Notes: generated by a model not told the origin, from the letters alone. A stretch of DNA of 64,000 nucleotides from Chitinophaga fulva (GCF_012927205.1 NZ_JABBGC010000001.1:4030810-4094809), one strand, 5' to 3'. Shown: positions 19,101 through 27,072, numbered from the stretch's first letter. Numbers and translations: made by a program.

Positions 19101-19506
19101 CGGGAAAGGATTGTCTTGCCGGAGGGGCGACTGGTTGGGAGGCTTTGCTGTTGTCGGCTTTGCTGACAACGATTACCTGGTTGGATATACGATAATCAAG
19201 ATGCTGAAAATCGAGGCATTTGGCCAGTACGCTGGCCATCGATGCATTGGTCGCATGTAGGGAAACAGGCAAGGCACTGTCGAGCAATGCCTTGTCCACA
19301 ATGAATGAAAGTCCGGTTTGTTGTTTGATACATTCGAATACATACTCCAGCCTGCAGTTTTTTTTGTTGATGGTAACCTGCTGCGAGTATGTTTTGGCGC
19401 TAATCGGTAATGCGATAACCATTAGCCAGACGCTAAGTTTCATGATCGTCCATAGTTTTAATTGCCAATGCGGAGAGATGCGTTGGCCTGATGCAGTAAA
19501 CTTCAT
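16129..19506 (-). CDS. SusC/RagA-type TonB-dependent transporter with STN signalling domain
   Basis: Outer-membrane importer, 1125 residues. Seen: a signal segment (LSVWLMVIALPISAKTYSQ), STN domain (about 45-120) that can signal to FecR, carboxypeptidase-like domain (VSGIITDDKGAALPGATVLL, about 135-215), the EIVVVAYGKQRKADLTGSV junction, plug, and barrel ending in Phe. The gene lies behind FecR (159-bp gap) and 18 bp ahead of SusD on the minus strand. Together with the linked ECF sigma and FecR this fits a trans-envelope signalling system in which ligand binding releases the sigma factor to express the locus. Confidence 0.95.
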   Translation of the reverse strand: MKFTASGQRISPHWQLKLWTIMKLSVWLMVIALPISAKTYSQQVTINKKNCRLEYVFECIKQQTGLSFIVDKALLDSALPVSLHATNASMASVLAKCLDFQHLDYRISNQVIVVSKADNSKASQPVAPPARQSFPVSGIITDDKGAALPGATVLLKANGFQQGSVADANGKFLLNNIPGGNYTLEISLMGYGKYSENLQVNADTRSLEIRLSPSNRTIDEIVVVAYGKQRKADLTGSVSTVSSRQLENRPLTNLTNALQGTMSGVTVVQNNGQPGKDAGSIKIRGIGTLNNSDPMIVVDGVISSMSDVNPNDVESVTVLKDAASAAIYGSRAANGVVLITTKKGKKGRLQIRYDAYLGKQKATRLPSFLPSWQQAAFYNEALKNEGAPPKWTDTDIQQFKDGSDPTGAHPNTDWLALLYRGSGLQHNHYLSLSGGDEKTQYLVSLGYLDQEGIIKGTNNKRFTTRVNISSHVTKKTTVFANIGYLYDPFKEPVSSYPGATSLSLITFVANQVSNVVPYKFPNGEYGYGPNGNPIASLELGSFNRTQRYTLTGNAGADIELAKGLHFKPNFGYRLNIDQGQKFVKDIQFYDPNSGVPTKYQGPNNLTNSDDASTYTNLQAILEYGIALDQHHFKLLGGGSQEYTRYRENSMYREKFLNNSISEINAGPSAGQTSKGFSNEVALRSFFGRFNYDYNEKYIFEASLRYDGSSRFAPSRQWGLFPSFSGGWNIARENFFAPIRDIIPELKLRGSWGQLGNQNVVGNYPAISTVSSSQDYSFNQVIAPGIAPVSGANPDISWEATTTTDFGLDASLLNHQLTFSGGYFIRKTTDILLALPIGAPYSLSAPYQNAGAVSNKGWEFSVGYNGELHDVHYSVNANATFINNRITSLKGSGPYINGGTFQQVGYPIYSFYGYVCEGIFQTQEEVNKHAKQTGGVTAPGDLMYKDLNQDGKIDGADRTYLGSNFPKATIGFNLALDWKGFDLSAFFQGALGVKNYVQSNMMGGVGANSGKPTTIFLDRWTPENHSTTFPRLWFSYKNNGPSNMPSSFWIRDASYLRLKNLQLGYNLPKTLVHRIGLENVKVYYSGQNLLTFTKFYKWVDPETAQAESGYNYPQVKINTVGVNVLF

Positions 19507-19578
19507 ACCTTAGTACGGTTTTGGGTTTAGAGGTGAAATGATGTGTTACCTTATTTTGCGCTTTTGCCCGGAATGCAT

Positions 19579-19613
19579 GCCGGAGGTGAGTACCAGTCAC
19601 CCCGGCTTTTTTT
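19579..19613. other. hairpin between fecR-like and susC-like genes
   Basis: Bulged stem GCCGGAGGTGA / TCACCCCGGC followed by seven T residues on the plus strand. No plus-strand gene precedes it. In the minus-strand transcript it sits between the anti-sigma and SusC genes with A residues before it, so it may act in mRNA processing or stability or as weak attenuation. Confidence 0.4.
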
Positions 19614-19665
19614 ACGGGATTTTGGTTGATTATCCTGTCATGACAATGTAGTTTGGTTGATAAAA

Positions 19666-20832
19666 TTATTTTGCTCCCGATATGACAATGATCTTCCGGC
19701 CCATGGTACGGAAATGGACATGGCCGGTCATTTCCAGCACCTCCAGCAACTCGGAGATATTATGCTGCCGGGGAATGACTCCATAAAATTTGTTGGAAGG
19801 AAGAGGCCCCTGATAGGATACCTCCACATCATACCAGCGTGCTGCCTGTCGCATGATAGACGATATATCGGCATCGCGGAAACGGAATTCACCTTCCTTC
19901 CAGGCGAGTACTTCCTGTACATCGGCCTTCACCAATTGAAAATTATTTCCTCCTGATGGTAAAACAGCCTGGGTGCCGGGCCTGAGCTGACAACTGCCTG
20001 TGCCTTTGATCACCTTTACCATTCCGGTTATCAGCGTGGTTTTGATGCAGCCTTCGTCTTTATAAGCCATGATATTAAAAGAGGTGCCCAATACCTGTAC
20101 CTGCATATCTCCGGAGCTTACCTCAAAAGGTACCGCCGCTTGTTGCGCTACATCGAAGAACACCTCACCTGATATCTCCACGTTCCTTTTTTGAGGGGAG
20201 AAGGCCAACGGGTATTTGATGGACGAGGCTGCGTTTAGCCAGACCTTTGTCCCATCTGGCAGCTCCAGGTGATATTGACTGCCTGTGGGAGTAGACACCG
20301 TATTGTAACTGTCAGCGGATGAACTATTACTGCCACGGGTATACGAAAGACTGCCGTCAGTGTGTTTGATGACCAGTATGTCGCCCTGCCGGGCTATGGT
20401 GCCGGCAGCCTTGTCATCGAGTACTACCGGTTCTCCATTGGAAAGCGTCAGTACTACTTTCTTTTGTGCGGGAAGGGTAGGGGCATGGCGGCTGGCGGTC
20501 GGTTTGACAGCACGAGACTGAAAGAAAAAACGTATGCCGAACAGCATCAATAATGATGCGGCAATTTTCCACCAGTGTTTGCTGATAAGCGTTGCGACCG
20601 GCCGTTTTTTCGGTTGTCTTAATATGCTGTCCAGGATATGGACGCTGTCAACTCCGGTGAAGACATCCCGCTTTGGAGGGTCATTCCAGGCAGCCCTGAT
20701 ACTTTCGGGGAAATCATCGGCAGTTGCCAGGGTATCTATCAATGCCCATAGCTCTTCCTGTTCACCGGCAGTGATGGTGTCTGATAAATATTTATTGAAT
20801 AGGAAATGTAAGCGTTCCTGTTGGTTGTCCAT
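19666..20832 (-). CDS. FecR-family anti-sigma factor
   Basis: Inner-membrane regulator of the linked ECF sigma factor. Seen: an N-terminal cytoplasmic region of about 85 residues, one membrane segment (IAASLLMLFGIRFFF, about 92-108), then the periplasmic FecR domain with YNTVSTPTGSQYHLELPDGTKVWLNAASSIKYP and VEISGEVFFDVAQ, both FecR hallmarks, and a C-terminal DUF4974-like domain (ISSIMRQAARWYDVEVSYQG). 388 residues is normal. Its start overlaps the end of the sigma gene by 41 bp. It should respond to the STN domain of the SusC encoded downstream. Confidence 0.95.
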   Translation of the reverse strand: MDNQQERLHFLFNKYLSDTITAGEQEELWALIDTLATADDFPESIRAAWNDPPKRDVFTGVDSVHILDSILRQPKKRPVATLISKHWWKIAASLLMLFGIRFFFQSRAVKPTASRHAPTLPAQKKVVLTLSNGEPVVLDDKAAGTIARQGDILVIKHTDGSLSYTRGSNSSSADSYNTVSTPTGSQYHLELPDGTKVWLNAASSIKYPLAFSPQKRNVEISGEVFFDVAQQAAVPFEVSSGDMQVQVLGTSFNIMAYKDEGCIKTTLITGMVKVIKGTGSCQLRPGTQAVLPSGGNNFQLVKADVQEVLAWKEGEFRFRDADISSIMRQAARWYDVEVSYQGPLPSNKFYGVIPRQHNISELLEVLEMTGHVHFRTMGRKIIVISGAK

Positions 20833-21526
20833 CTTCCGTTATCTTCTGTACAGATAACGGACGTAAAAAAAAGGCGGTGGTAGTACCGGAGAATAAAAAA
20901 AATAAATGCAACAGGAAGTAACAGATCATAAATATCATCAAGTTGTCCAGCCCGTGCCTGCTCAGGAAGGCCCTAATTGTCTTAATAGCGTTGGACATCG
21001 TTTTCTTTACAGTATGGGGAGACATATTTAATTGTCTGGCAATCTCCTGGTGTGTAAGGCCATGTTCCCTGCTAAGGGTAAAAACCAGTTTCCGTTGGGG
21101 GGACAGCTCGCTGATGGCTTCACGGAGCAATGCGGTGTTCTCCTTGTTCACCATCTGTTCCTCTTCTGTATACAACTGGTGACGTGCAATTTCAGCGGCT
21201 ATTCGTTGTTGTATCTTTTTTTCCTTTGCAGCTAACCTGAAAAAGTCAATGGCTTTATGATAGGTCATGGTAGCTAAAAAAGCGTCTACATCACGGATGT
21301 CGGGGGCCGTAGCCCGGTTGGACCAGAATTTGGTGAATATCTCAGAGAGCAGTTCTTCCGCTGTTTCACGTGATTTGGTGAGACGAAGGAGGTAGGTGAA
21401 AACCTTCCTCCAGTATAGCTCATACAACGTGCCGAATGCTCTTTCATCCCCCGATGCGATCAGCTCCAGTAATAGTCGCTCATTCACCGGAGCTGTCGGT
21501 TCGGAATACGGAGGATATTTCGTCAT
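20792..21526 (-). CDS. ECF sigma-70 factor with hydrophobic C-terminal extension
   Basis: Alternative sigma factor for the SusCD locus. Seen: region 2 (FGTLYELYWRKVFTYLLRLTKSRETAEELLSEIF), region 4 (LSPQRKLVFTLSREHGLTHQEIARQLNMSPHTVKKTMSNAIKTIR). After region 4 the protein continues for about 55 residues with one hydrophobic stretch (LMIFMICYFLLHLFFLF) and a polar tail; this part overlaps the FecR start by 41 bp. Typical ECF factors of about 190 residues stop before such a segment. Whether the tail anchors the sigma to the membrane is open. It begins 24 bp after the GH20 stop on the minus strand, so it may be co-transcribed with it. Confidence 0.93.
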   Translation of the reverse strand: MTKYPPYSEPTAPVNERLLLELIASGDERAFGTLYELYWRKVFTYLLRLTKSRETAEELLSEIFTKFWSNRATAPDIRDVDAFLATMTYHKAIDFFRLAAKEKKIQQRIAAEIARHQLYTEEEQMVNKENTALLREAISELSPQRKLVFTLSREHGLTHQEIARQLNMSPHTVKKTMSNAIKTIRAFLSRHGLDNLMIFMICYFLLHLFFLFSGTTTAFFLRPLSVQKITEDGQPTGTLTFPIQ

Positions 21527-21550
21527 GCCAATAAACGTTTGGTGGACCTG

Positions 21551-23635
21551 CTATTTTAGTTTGTCGGCAGTATTCCAGACTTTCAGGTCTTTAATGACAC
21601 CTTTGAAAGCATGCGTCGTATCTCCAATGTATTTAAGCGGGAAAAAGAGCGTTTGTACTATTCTCATAGAGTCATTGGTCCCGGGGAAAGCTACTTTCTG
21701 CTTCTCCAGGTTTTGCACCAGGGTGCCATTCACATACAGGCGGGTGCCTTTATGGTCACCGCTGATGGCGATCTGTGTCCACCGGTTGGCTTGTACGGTA
21801 TAGTCAAACGTATAGTCATAGCCTTCTCTGGAGAAGCCCAGTTTACCGGTCTGTTGTTGTTTCAGTTTAACGGTCGCATGTGGAGAACTAAACAATACTG
21901 CATTGGATGCATTGTTGGCGTCCGGGTTCACGCTGAAGCTGATCGTATAGTCGTAGCCGATTTCCGGTACCGGTGTTTCAGCGAAGCTTTTGCCTCCGGA
22001 GAAATGAATGCCATCTTTCCGTATAGCCGTCCGGGTGGTACCAACGATGTGCCTGCCGCTGCCGGAAAGATCTTTGCCTTTGTGTGTGCCAGGCTCATAT
22101 TGTAATACCAGTCCATTGTTTGCGGTTAGCTTGCCCCGCATATTAGCGCCGGGGCCTTCTCCGATCGCGGCAGCTTTGGTGGCGAAGGCTTCATAGGCCT
22201 GCGTAGTATCAGTGCCACGCCACATTTTCTGGGCCAGGACCTGCATGGCAGGGAACACCCTGTCGTGAACATCTTTCTCCGTAATGCCATTGCCGACACG
22301 GTCATTCCATACCGCAAATGAACCTCCCTTGATTTGCGGATCGCCATCTTGAAACCGTACTTTCCCTACCTGTACCGGTTCCCATTTGTCATATAAGGTG
22401 CGCAGGTTGAGGTAATCATAGTAGTAACCAGCAGCAGGGACGATATACAGCCAGCCATCAGGCGTGGAGATAAGATTGTACCCCAGCTTTTTCATTTCTA
22501 TTGGATCAGCATAGCCATTGTACCATAGGTTCATGGTTACGTCCTTCGCTTTAACGGGTGTTTTACCACTCGCATGGGTGAGGGAGCCCCAGAGCCTTGC
22601 TTTTTTGCCATAATGTTCTACCAGGTGTATATAATGGTCTGTAAAAGCACGGAATTGTTCTGCCGCTTCTTTGTTATATTCATCAGTGCCGATATGCACC
22701 TCCGGTCCGGTGAAGACAGGGTCCGGCCCTGCCAGGTATTCCATGAACACGCTGTCGATCACCTGGTAGGTCACCGGGTTATCAAGATCGAGATGGTCCA
22801 TGCCGTATTTTTTACTGCCAATTTCATGGCGGAACTGGGAGAAGGCCAGTGAATGTGCCGGCACATCTATTTCAGGGACAATGTTGACGCCATAAGCATT
22901 TGCCAGTGCCTGCAGGTCTCTGAATTCCTGTTTGGAATAAGAGCCGTCCTTCGCGGTGAGAGCCGGATAGAAATCGCTCTGGAGGCGGAATGCCGCGTAG
23001 GTGCTGTCCCAGTTTTTGTTGAAGTGTTTGTAGGACCCATTGTCGTTGAGATGGATGTGAAAATCATTCATCTTATAATAAGACATGAATTTCACATACT
23101 GCCGCAGGAAATCGAGACTGAAAAATTTGCGGCCCGCGTCCAGGACAAACCCGCGTACTTCATAGCGGGGGCGGTCTCTGGCGGTCCCACAAGGGAAATG
23201 AATATGGCTGCTGTCCTGTTCCAGTACCTGCAATAAGGTGCGGGTACCCCAGAATACGCCTTTGTTTTCAATGCCGGATATGCGTAGTACGTCCCGCGCG
23301 GCAGCGAGTTCGTAACCTTCTTTTCCGAGGATGGTATCTGCCTTGTCCAAACTGAGGAAAATATCGCCGGCTGCCGGCATGCCTGTCTTTATGGGCAGGG
23401 AAGCGATATGGGTTAATTGCAGCAGGTCCTGCTGCAGGATGCGTGCTGTGGCCGATAACGCTTGTGAAGACGCAGGCTCCAATACAATAGTGCTTGCCGG
23501 CCGAAGGGTAAATTGTCCGTTGCCTCCGTGCCATTCCTGTAATCCGGGAATGACAACCGGTGCGGAGTTGACATTTTGCGAACGTGCCGGCAGGAAGAAT
23601 CCCAGCAGAAAGGTGGTAATAATTATTTTTTTCAT
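21551..23635 (-). CDS. GH20 beta-N-acetylhexosaminidase with LamG-like C-terminal domain
   Basis: Exported glycoside hydrolase removing terminal GlcNAc or GalNAc from glycans by substrate-assisted catalysis. Seen: signal peptide ending PARSQ; N-terminal GH20b-type domain (about 30-145); catalytic barrel from about 150 with RGFVLDAGRKFF, FHIHLNDNGSY, PEIDVPAHSLAF and the catalytic pair D318-E319 in HIGTDEY, where T replaces the more usual second Gly; from about 520 a concanavalin/LamG-type domain (IGYDYTISFSVNPDAN). First gene of the SusCD locus on the minus strand. Its presence is the main reason to suspect an aminosugar glycan as substrate. Confidence 0.93.
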   Translation of the reverse strand: MKKIIITTFLLGFFLPARSQNVNSAPVVIPGLQEWHGGNGQFTLRPASTIVLEPASSQALSATARILQQDLLQLTHIASLPIKTGMPAAGDIFLSLDKADTILGKEGYELAAARDVLRISGIENKGVFWGTRTLLQVLEQDSSHIHFPCGTARDRPRYEVRGFVLDAGRKFFSLDFLRQYVKFMSYYKMNDFHIHLNDNGSYKHFNKNWDSTYAAFRLQSDFYPALTAKDGSYSKQEFRDLQALANAYGVNIVPEIDVPAHSLAFSQFRHEIGSKKYGMDHLDLDNPVTYQVIDSVFMEYLAGPDPVFTGPEVHIGTDEYNKEAAEQFRAFTDHYIHLVEHYGKKARLWGSLTHASGKTPVKAKDVTMNLWYNGYADPIEMKKLGYNLISTPDGWLYIVPAAGYYYDYLNLRTLYDKWEPVQVGKVRFQDGDPQIKGGSFAVWNDRVGNGITEKDVHDRVFPAMQVLAQKMWRGTDTTQAYEAFATKAAAIGEGPGANMRGKLTANNGLVLQYEPGTHKGKDLSGSGRHIVGTTRTAIRKDGIHFSGGKSFAETPVPEIGYDYTISFSVNPDANNASNAVLFSSPHATVKLKQQQTGKLGFSREGYDYTFDYTVQANRWTQIAISGDHKGTRLYVNGTLVQNLEKQKVAFPGTNDSMRIVQTLFFPLKYIGDTTHAFKGVIKDLKVWNTADKLK

Positions 23636-23721
23636 TGATCAGATAGTCAAAAAATATTGTTCACTGTTCCCCTGCAACATCCATTAAGCTGTTGGAAAAT
23701 AGAGATGATTTTGGTTGGTAT

Positions 23722-23809
23722 TTGACAACAGTTATAACTGTTTGCAGGGATAGCTCTCAAAAGTAATCATTGCATGAAATTTCTTTTTATCATGCCCGGC
23801 TGTTGTCAA
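23722..23809 (-). promoter_or_regulatory. probable GH20 control region: -7 box flanked by inverted repeats
   Basis: Minus-strand TACTTTTG (23758-23765) matches the -7 consensus. It lies between two arms of a perfect 10-bp inverted repeat, TTGACAACAG (23722-23731) and CTGTTGTCAA (23800-23809). The left arm overlaps a perfect 16-bp palindrome AACAGTTATAACTGTT (23727-23742), and GCATGA/TCATGC (23772-23795) sits upstream of the box. Such symmetry suggests repressor or activator sites. Confidence 0.5.
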
Positions 23810-23967
23810 TATAACATAGGAGAAAGTCAATAAAGCGTAGGTTCTGGTTAAAGTTGTTGATAATTGATGCTATTTATAATCAATCAGTTATTTTGATTGC
23901 TGCATTATTTCTCAAAAAACCGATCGTTTTGTGCCGCTCAATCGTCCAAAAGAAAAAGCGACACAAA

Positions 23968-24771
23968 ATGAACACTTTAAAAGACAAAGTAGCCGTGGTT
24001 TTCGCGGCATCAGGGGAAGTGGCAGGAGCCGTTGCCCGCGCATTCGCCCAACATGGAGCTATCGTATATGTGACTGCCCGGGACCTGGACGTGGCCAGGG
24101 CATTGGCCGAAGAAATCGTTGCCGGTGGCGGCCGCGCCGAAGCCGGCAAGGTAGATGCACTGAACGAACCGGAGATCGATGCCTATCTAAAGAAGGTGGT
24201 GGCTGATAATGGCAAACTGGACATGGTATTTAATGGCATTGGCAGCTACTATAAAGATGCCGGCAGTGGTACCCCTACAACGATGGCCACCTTCGAACAA
24301 TTTATGAACCCACTGCAAAGAATCTGCGGATCACAGTTCCTGACATCCAGAGTGGCCGCCAGGTACATGATCGAATCCGGATCAGCCGGCACCATCCTGC
24401 TGTTCAACGCATCTATGGCGAAGACCAAGACCCCCAATATGGCGGGATTTGCCGCTGCCTGCGCGGCCATAGAAGGACTGACCCGGGTAATGGCGGCCGA
24501 ATTTGGCAAACACGGTATCAAATCCATCTGCATCTGCTCCGGCGCCCTGATGGAGACCCAAAAGATCCAGGGAATGATCAGCGACTTCTCCGCATTGGCG
24601 GGCATCCCACGGGAAGAAATGGCCCTGAACTACACGCGGTTCGATCTCCTGGAATCAGGACCTACCCTGAAACAGCTGGGCGAAACGGCCGCCTTCCTCG
24701 TTTCTGAGAATGGCGTGGCTTTTAACAGCCATATTGTCGATTTTGATTGCGGGAAAATAAATGTATTATAG
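23968..24771 (+). CDS. SDR-family protein lacking the catalytic Tyr and Lys
   Basis: Rossmann-fold protein of the short-chain dehydrogenase family, 267 residues from the ATG at 23968 (MNTLKDKVAVVF is the usual SDR N-terminus; the frame is open upstream without a likely start). The nucleotide-binding motif is altered to AASGEVAGAV, and where active enzymes have YxxSK the sequence reads FAAAC: F161 replaces Tyr and C165 replaces Lys, while the following AAIEGLTR is well kept. The usual NNAG is FNGIG. It is therefore probably not a normal oxidoreductase. It precedes an ECF sigma gene by 19 bp and a DUF3237 gene, suggesting one transcript. Its role is unknown. Confidence 0.85.
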   Translation: MNTLKDKVAVVFAASGEVAGAVARAFAQHGAIVYVTARDLDVARALAEEIVAGGGRAEAGKVDALNEPEIDAYLKKVVADNGKLDMVFNGIGSYYKDAGSGTPTTMATFEQFMNPLQRICGSQFLTSRVAARYMIESGSAGTILLFNASMAKTKTPNMAGFAAACAAIEGLTRVMAAEFGKHGIKSICICSGALMETQKIQGMISDFSALAGIPREEMALNYTRFDLLESGPTLKQLGETAAFLVSENGVAFNSHIVDFDCGKINVL

Positions 24772-24790
24772 AAGCCTTAAAACTGTTACA

Positions 24791-25648
24791 ATGGAAAGAG
24801 AAGCCATACTCCATAAAGCCCTGACCGGGGATATTACATCCTTTCAGCAACTGTTTGCGGAATTCCAAAACCAGCTGAAATCATATCTCTATCGCCTGGT
24901 AACAGACCGGAATGATGTGGATGACCTGACACATGATACTTTCATCAGGGCATTTGATAAAATATCCACGTTCAACCAGGAGTCCTCCCTCAAAACCTGG
25001 GTGTTTAAGATAGCTACTAACCTGGCATATGATCATCTGAAGAAATTAAGAAGATGGCCGGTCGACGCACAGGACCAGGGCGCCAGCCTGGCAATAGGCT
25101 CAGCGGAGATCGCCCAGTCGTTCAGGATCGTTCATAGCACCTTCAATGCCGGGGCCTATGAGATGAAAGAACACATCGATTTCTGTTTTACCTGCATCTC
25201 CAAAACCCTGCCCATCGAAAACCAGGTGGCCCTGATCCTGAAAGATATTTATGACTTCCAGGTGAAAGAAATTTGCCTCATCCTGGATAAGACGGAAGGC
25301 GTGGTGAAACACCTGCTGAACGGCTCCCGGGAAACGATGACGGACATTTTTGACCACCGGTGCGCCCTGGTCAATAAAAATGGGGTCTGCGACCAATGCA
25401 GCCAGCTGAATGGCATCTTTAATGCCAAACAGGACCAGCAGGAGCAGCGAATGAAACTCGACCTGGTAAAAGGGTCGAAGAAATTTAACCGATCGGAGCT
25501 CTTCGACTTAAGGACCGTGCTCGTCAAGGCGATTGACCCGCTTCATTCATCTGGCACTGATCTGCAGGATATTATTATGCGATGCACCCGGACAGCTATT
25601 GGTGAGGTAAATGACTTCTTTGACAAATCGCCCGGTAAAGCGAACTAA
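24791..25648 (+). CDS. ECF sigma factor with cysteine-containing C-terminal extension
   Basis: Alternative sigma factor of 285 residues. Seen: region 2 (FQQLFAEFQNQLKSYLYRLVTDRNDVDDLTHDTFIRAFDKI and SLKTWVFKIATNLAYDHLKKLRRW), region 4-like helices (LPIENQVALILKDIYDFQVKEICLILDKTEGVVKHLLNGSRETM), then about 90 further residues with C-A-L-V-N-K-x-G-V-C-D-Q-C followed by SQLNGIFN, a cysteine cluster that could bind metal or sense redox state. No anti-sigma gene is adjacent. The start at 24791 is chosen because MEREAI begins the conserved part; an in-frame ATG lies 30 bases earlier, overlapping the previous stop. Targets unknown. Confidence 0.88.
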   Translation: MEREAILHKALTGDITSFQQLFAEFQNQLKSYLYRLVTDRNDVDDLTHDTFIRAFDKISTFNQESSLKTWVFKIATNLAYDHLKKLRRWPVDAQDQGASLAIGSAEIAQSFRIVHSTFNAGAYEMKEHIDFCFTCISKTLPIENQVALILKDIYDFQVKEICLILDKTEGVVKHLLNGSRETMTDIFDHRCALVNKNGVCDQCSQLNGIFNAKQDQQEQRMKLDLVKGSKKFNRSELFDLRTVLVKAIDPLHSSGTDLQDIIMRCTRTAIGEVNDFFDKSPGKAN

Positions 25649-25678
25649 TGTATTGGAAAAAATCAAACCCTGATCAAC

Positions 25679-26206
25679 ATGAAAAAAGTAATATTTCTTA
25701 TCATATTTTGTTCCACCTGCTTTGGCATGCAGCTGCAGGCACAGGAACTCAAATCGGCATTTTTATTTGACCTGGAAATCAGCCTCGACCCGCCACAGGC
25801 CGTTGGGCCGGTACTAAAGGGAACGCGACTGATCTTTCCGTTTAAGGAAGGCATGGTAAAAGGAGATAAAATCAATGGGACATTACTGAACTGTAGCGGC
25901 GAATGGGGGCTCGCGCTGGATTCCACCACTTTTAAAATGGACTCGCGCGCCACCATCAAAACAGCCGACGGCGCCCTTATTTATATCAGCTATGCCGGCT
26001 ACAATTATGCCAGCGGGAAAAATGCCGCCTTATTGCAGGCAGGAAGAGGCTATGAACTTTCGCCGGCTGACTACTACTTCCGGTCAACACCGGTTTTTGA
26101 AACCAGCGCACCCCAATATGCCTGGCTTAATCACACGGTGGCCGTGGCCGTAGGCCGCTTTTCCGCGCCGGGAAAAATAACTTACCGCGTGTATGCCATC
26201 CAATAA
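25679..26206 (+). CDS. exported DUF3237-like protein
   Basis: 175-residue protein with a Sec signal ending LQAQ. The mature part matches the DUF3237 pattern: ELKSAFLFDLEISLDPPQAVG at the start, GTRLIFPFKEG, KGDKINGTLL, then DGALIYISYAGYNY and a late YAWLNHTVAVAVGRF. Family members are small beta-barrels without an established reaction. It lies 30 bp after the ECF sigma gene and ends at a strong terminator, so it is the last gene of the SDR-sigma-DUF3237 unit. Confidence 0.78.
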   Translation: MKKVIFLIIFCSTCFGMQLQAQELKSAFLFDLEISLDPPQAVGPVLKGTRLIFPFKEGMVKGDKINGTLLNCSGEWGLALDSTTFKMDSRATIKTADGALIYISYAGYNYASGKNAALLQAGRGYELSPADYYFRSTPVFETSAPQYAWLNHTVAVAVGRFSAPGKITYRVYAIQ

Positions 26207-26210
26207 TACC

Positions 26211-26251
26211 AAAGGAAGTTAGCTGGTGGCTCAGCTAACTTCCATTTTTTT
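26211..26251 (+). terminator. intrinsic terminator
   Basis: Perfect 12-bp stem GGAAGTTAGCTG / CAGCTAACTTCC with a six-base loop followed by ATTTTTTT, directly after the DUF3237 stop. Confidence 0.9.
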
Positions 26252-26330
26252 GTACGTTTCATGTATTATATATTATCTGCAATTGTCAGGTAGTCACTTT
26301 ATTCTAAATTATTGTCCGCTCTAATTGTAA

Positions 26331-26338
26331 TACTTTTG
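26331..26338 (+). promoter_or_regulatory. -7 promoter box before the SCO gene
   Basis: TACTTTTG matches TAnnTTTG exactly; a TTG lies 16 bases upstream (26312-26314) as a possible -33 element. It would give a leader of roughly 80 bases before the ATG at 26428. Confidence 0.5.
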
Positions 26339-26427
26339 TAGCATAGCGTATAACTTTGCAGGATCGGCTATTTCGCCAGGGTATAGTGGAGGCAAAGGGA
26401 AAGCCTGAAAAAATATATGTCGTGCGT

Positions 26428-27072
26428 ATGAGAGTTGTTATGTTGTTGCTGTTATGCCTGCTGATGATAAGCGCCTGCCAGCATACAGAAAAAAAGCTGC
26501 CTTATCTGGGCACGCCCATTGTGACCGAACATTTCCGGAATGGTAACACCGTTTACGATTCCACCTACCCGGTGGTGCCGGCTTTTTCACTGACCGACCA
26601 GGACAGCATGACCGTAACCCCGCAGACATTCAACGGGAAAATATATGTGGCGGACTTTATCTTCCTGTCATGCCCTACCATCTGCCCCACCATGAACGAC
26701 AACATGTTGCAGGTATACCATCATTTTAAAAATGAAGACCGGGTGAATTTCCTGTCACATACCATTGATCCGAAGTATGATACCATACCCCGGCTGAAAG
26801 CTTATGCGAACAGCCTGCATATTACGGATAACAAATGGCGGTTCGTCACCGGCAACCAGGACACGGTTTTTCAACTCGCAGAGAAAGGTTATTATGCCTC
26901 AGCAGCGAAAGACAGTGCAGCGCCGGGCAATTACATACATAGCGGAGGCTTCTTCCTGATTGACCGGCAACGGCATATCCGGGGCATCTACAACGGTACC
27001 GATAAGGAAGCGATGCAACATTTGATACGTGATATTCAAACCCTGTTAAAGGAAGATTCCCAAAAACTTTGA
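26428..27072 (+). CDS. SCO1/SenC-family copper chaperone lipoprotein
   Basis: Periplasmic thioredoxin-fold protein of the SCO family, which delivers copper to or keeps reduced the CuA site of haem-copper oxidases, or serves in thiol redox. Seen: lipobox MISAC; the metal-binding CPTIC (C82, C86) in FLSCPTICPTMNDNM; the conserved distal histidine H171 in YIHSGGFFLIDRQ; FLSHTIDPKYDT. 214 residues from ATG 26428, chosen because it starts the lipoprotein signal. It opens a cluster with a small cysteine protein, an AraC regulator and cytochrome bd-like genes; cytochrome bd proper needs no copper, so its client here is unclear. Confidence 0.92.
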   Translation: MRVVMLLLLCLLMISACQHTEKKLPYLGTPIVTEHFRNGNTVYDSTYPVVPAFSLTDQDSMTVTPQTFNGKIYVADFIFLSCPTICPTMNDNMLQVYHHFKNEDRVNFLSHTIDPKYDTIPRLKAYANSLHITDNKWRFVTGNQDTVFQLAEKGYYASAAKDSAAPGNYIHSGGFFLIDRQRHIRGIYNGTDKEAMQHLIRDIQTLLKEDSQKL

